From CALJIC01 sp039805565 (GTDB lineage: Bacteria; Chloroflexota; Chloroflexia; Chloroflexales; Roseiflexaceae), in contig JBDLTZ010000340.1 in assembly GCA_039805565.1 (NCBI GenBank), forward strand, positions 1 to 54,256: a stretch of 54,256 nucleotides of DNA, in the 5' to 3' direction. This document shows positions 52,529 through 54,256 of the stretch, piece after piece. Position 1 is the stretch's first letter. Every line of letters begins with the position of its first letter. The position numbers and the translations under genes are program-made. The notes below the pieces were generated by a model. It saw only the letters and a program-made list of their open reading frames with translations. It did not search any database and was not told where the DNA came from.

Positions 52529-52568
52529 GCACCCAGCACTCAGCACTCAAGACTCAGCACTCAGCACG
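52519..52568. repeat. Heptamer repeat array G (CACTCAG / CACCCAG units)
   Basis: Units GAGCACT, GAGCACC, CAGCACT, CAGCACT, CAAGACT, CAGCACT, CAGCACG follow one another. The array bridges the convergent ends of the XRE gene and the truncated kinase and supplies the stop codons of both. Confidence 0.85.
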
Positions 52569-52873
52569 ATGAACTGCATCACGAGGTACTGCCCGCCGTC
52601 GTCGGCGAAGTAGTCGCTCACCCCAGGCAGCGCCGGGTGTCGCAGCCCCGCCAGGATCTTCGCCTCGCGCTCGAACGCGCACAGCAGCACCCGCAGCTGC
52701 AGCTCGCTCGTGCCGGGCGGCGGCTCCATCCACTTGAGCGCCACCCTGCTCCCCAGGCGCGTGTCGAGCGCCTCGTAGACCGTCCCCATGCCCCCACGGC
52801 CGACGCGCTGCAGGACGCGGTAGCGGCCGTGGATCAGGTGCTCGGCGGCGAGGAGCTGGCTCTCAAATGTCAC
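52547..52873 (-). pseudogene. Truncated Ser/Thr protein kinase (N-lobe only)
   Basis: From GTG 52873 (GGGGAG 5 bases upstream) the frame encodes 108 residues. They carry YRVLQRVGRGGMGTVYEALD (glycine loop), VALKWM (ATP-binding Lys) and FEREAKILAGLRHPALPGVS (helix C), and end YLVMQFI followed by the repeat-encoded VLSAES and TGA. The hinge, catalytic loop HRDxxxxN and DFG are missing, so it cannot be an active kinase. The frame breaks exactly where heptamer array G begins, pointing to loss of the C-lobe by recombination at the array. Confidence 0.85.
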
Positions 52874-53003
52874 GGGTCTCCCCTGTCTGCAACGTGCTGG
52901 TGGTGGGGTGCGTCCGCTGCATCTATCCCAGGGTCTATGGTAGCAGCCGCAGGTGAAGGGAAGGTAAACGCCCGATCCGGCGCGGATGCCGTTTTCGAAA
53001 CAC

Positions 53004-53035
53004 AAAAGGGCGCAGAGATGCACATCTCTGCGCCC
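53004..53035 (-). terminator. Rho-independent terminator of sucC
   Basis: GGGCGCAGAGATG (53008-53020) pairs perfectly with CATCTCTGCGCCC (53023-53035), 13 bp with a 2-base gap. On the minus strand it is followed by TTTTGTGTTTC. It lies 19 bases after the sucC stop. Confidence 0.92.
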
Positions 53036-53053
53036 CAGGTTCCCTCAGCGCCT

Positions 53054-54193
53054 CTACCGCGCCCGCGCCGCCGCCACAGCCTTCTGCGCCGCGTCGGCCA
53101 GGCTCTCCGCAGGGATCAGCACCGACTCAGCCAGCAGCTTGCGGCCCTCGGCCTCGTTCGTGCCCACCAGCCGCGCCACCATCGGCACGTCGGTCTGCAC
53201 CTCCTCGAGGGCCGCGATGATGCCGCGCGCCACCTCGTCCACCCGCGTGATCCCGCCGAAGATATTGAACATCACGGCCTTCACGTTCGGGTCGGCCAGG
53301 ATGATCTGCAGCGCCGCCTTCACCTTCTCCTTGCCCGCGCCGCCGCCGATATCCAGGAAGTTCGCCGGCTCGCCGCCGTACAGCTTCACCACGTCCATCG
53401 TCGCCATCGCCAGGCCAGCGCCGTTGACCATGCAGCCGATGTCGCCGTCCAGCTTGATAAACGTGATGCCCGCCTCGCGCGCCCGCTGCTCGGCCTCCGG
53501 CTCGTCCGACGAGTCGCGCATCGCCTCGAGGTCCTTGTGGCGGTACAGCGCGCTCTCATCCAGCAGGATCTTCGAGTCCAGCGCCTGCAGCGAGCCGTCG
53601 GCCTTCACCACCAGCGGGTTGATCTCCGCCAGCGTCGCGTCAGTCTCCACGTAGGCCTTGTAGAGCGCCGTCGCGATCTGCGCGAACTGTCGCACTTGCT
53701 TGGGGTCCGTCAGGCCGATGCCGAACGCCAGATCCTTCGCCTGGAAATCCATCAGCCCCAGCGTCGGGTGCGCCTCGACCTTGACGATCGCGTCCGGGTT
53801 CGTCTTGGCGACCTCCTCGATCTCCACGCCGCCCTCGGACGAGGCCATGAGCACGATCCGCTTGCTGGCGCGGTCCATAATCACGCCCAGGTAGATCTCG
53901 CGCTCGTAGGTGATCGCCTCGGCCACCAGCACCTTCTCCACGGTCAGGCCCTTGATGTCCATGCCGAGGATCTGGCCCGCCACCTGCTCGGTCTGCTCCG
54001 GCGTGTCCGCCAGCTTCACACCGCCGGCCTTGCCGCGCCCGCCGACGAACACCTGCGCCTTCACGACCACCCGGCCGCCGATCTGCTCGGCGATCGCCCG
54101 CGCCTCGGCCGGGGTCGTCGCCACGCCGCCGCCGGTCACCGGAATGCCGTATCGCGCCACAACATCGCGCGCTTGGTACTCGTGCAGCTTCAT
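53054..54193 (-). CDS. sucC: Succinyl-CoA synthetase (ADP/GDP-forming) beta subunit
   Basis: 379 residues, close to the usual 388. MKLHEYQARDVVARYGIPV and VVVKAQVFVGGRGKAGGVKL form the ATP-grasp nucleotide-binding start. EINPLVV and GDIGCMVNGAGLAMATMDVV are core signatures, and FNIFGGITRVDEVARGI is the ligase-CoA region. It makes succinate from succinyl-CoA with ATP formation in the TCA cycle. ATG 54193 has AAGGA 8 bases upstream. sucD does not follow on the left (there is a terminator instead), so the alpha subunit is encoded elsewhere. Confidence 0.96.
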   Translation of the reverse strand: MKLHEYQARDVVARYGIPVTGGGVATTPAEARAIAEQIGGRVVVKAQVFVGGRGKAGGVKLADTPEQTEQVAGQILGMDIKGLTVEKVLVAEAITYEREIYLGVIMDRASKRIVLMASSEGGVEIEEVAKTNPDAIVKVEAHPTLGLMDFQAKDLAFGIGLTDPKQVRQFAQIATALYKAYVETDATLAEINPLVVKADGSLQALDSKILLDESALYRHKDLEAMRDSSDEPEAEQRAREAGITFIKLDGDIGCMVNGAGLAMATMDVVKLYGGEPANFLDIGGGAGKEKVKAALQIILADPNVKAVMFNIFGGITRVDEVARGIIAALEEVQTDVPMVARLVGTNEAEGRKLLAESVLIPAESLADAAQKAVAAARAR

Positions 54194-54229
54194 ATGTGTG
54201 ATTCCTTCTCGTCGGGTTATCGTACCGCC

Positions 54230-54235
54230 ATTATA
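54230..54235 (-). promoter_or_regulatory. -10 box TATAAT before sucC
   Basis: The minus strand reads TATAAT at 54235-54230, 36 bases before the sucC ATG. The matching -35 would lie at or beyond the right edge of the window. Confidence 0.6.
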
Positions 54236-54256
54236 GCCTGAATTGTTACACTGTTT

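Overview
This window most resembles a chromosomal segment of a high-GC member of the Chloroflexota (class Chloroflexia, Roseiflexus/Kouleothrix-like). The assignment is an inference. It rests on a complete coenzyme F420 tail-assembly cluster with F420-type oxidoreductases, many large PAS/GAF sensor proteins, secreted proteins with a repeated YFERxRxE module, GC content near 70 % in most genes, and intergenic arrays of 7-base repeats. No phage, insertion sequence or CRISPR array is visible.

Layout. 1-4.7 kb: a carbohydrate utilisation unit (start of a GH116-type glycosidase, two MalG/MalF-type permeases, a Tat-lipoprotein sugar-binding protein) read leftward and divergent from a LacI-family regulator; both have clear -35/-10 promoters. 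4.7-13.1 kb: a CobW-type GTPase, a truncated DoxX gene, a hybrid histidine kinase, a VanW-domain secreted protein, a YgjP-type metalloprotein, a TerB-like protein and an alpha/beta-hydrolase remnant. 13.1-15.2 kb: a HEAT-repeat protein with a duplicated 5' end, a decayed phosphotransferase fragment, and a low-GC island beside tRNA-His that encodes a 74-residue protein aligning without gaps to eukaryotic ubiquitin. This is the most remarkable object in the window.

15.2-24 kb: an SbtB/SbtA bicarbonate-uptake pair, an ATPase/winged-helix regulator, a second hybrid kinase, an orphan molybdenum hydroxylase large subunit behind a leader hairpin, and a secreted repeat protein. 24.5-31.4 kb: a GAF-GAF-GGDEF cyclase, then the F420 cluster read leftward (cofE, FbiB-type nitroreductase, cofD, cofC, a luciferase-like F420 enzyme, a PPOX enzyme). 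31.5-42.2 kb: a peptide-binding lipoprotein, an AI-2E family permease, a proline-rich sorted protein, an ABC-F ATPase behind a terminator hairpin, DinB-like and protoglobin genes sharing an upstream region, an S41 protease with an altered catalytic site, and fmt.

42.4-50.9 kb: a tightly overlapping six-gene operon (medium-chain dehydrogenase, SPFH membrane protein, PfkB/PsuK-type kinase, REC-GGDDF-REC response regulator, 1139-residue TPR membrane protein, FFxEQxYGP-motif protein) that looks like one undescribed functional unit. 50.9-54.2 kb: gmd, an XRE regulator, a truncated Ser/Thr kinase and sucC.

A theme running through the window is that heptamer repeat arrays containing TGA lie over the stop codons of at least six genes or gene remnants, two of them truncated genes, and so act as all-frame translation stops and probable breakpoints.
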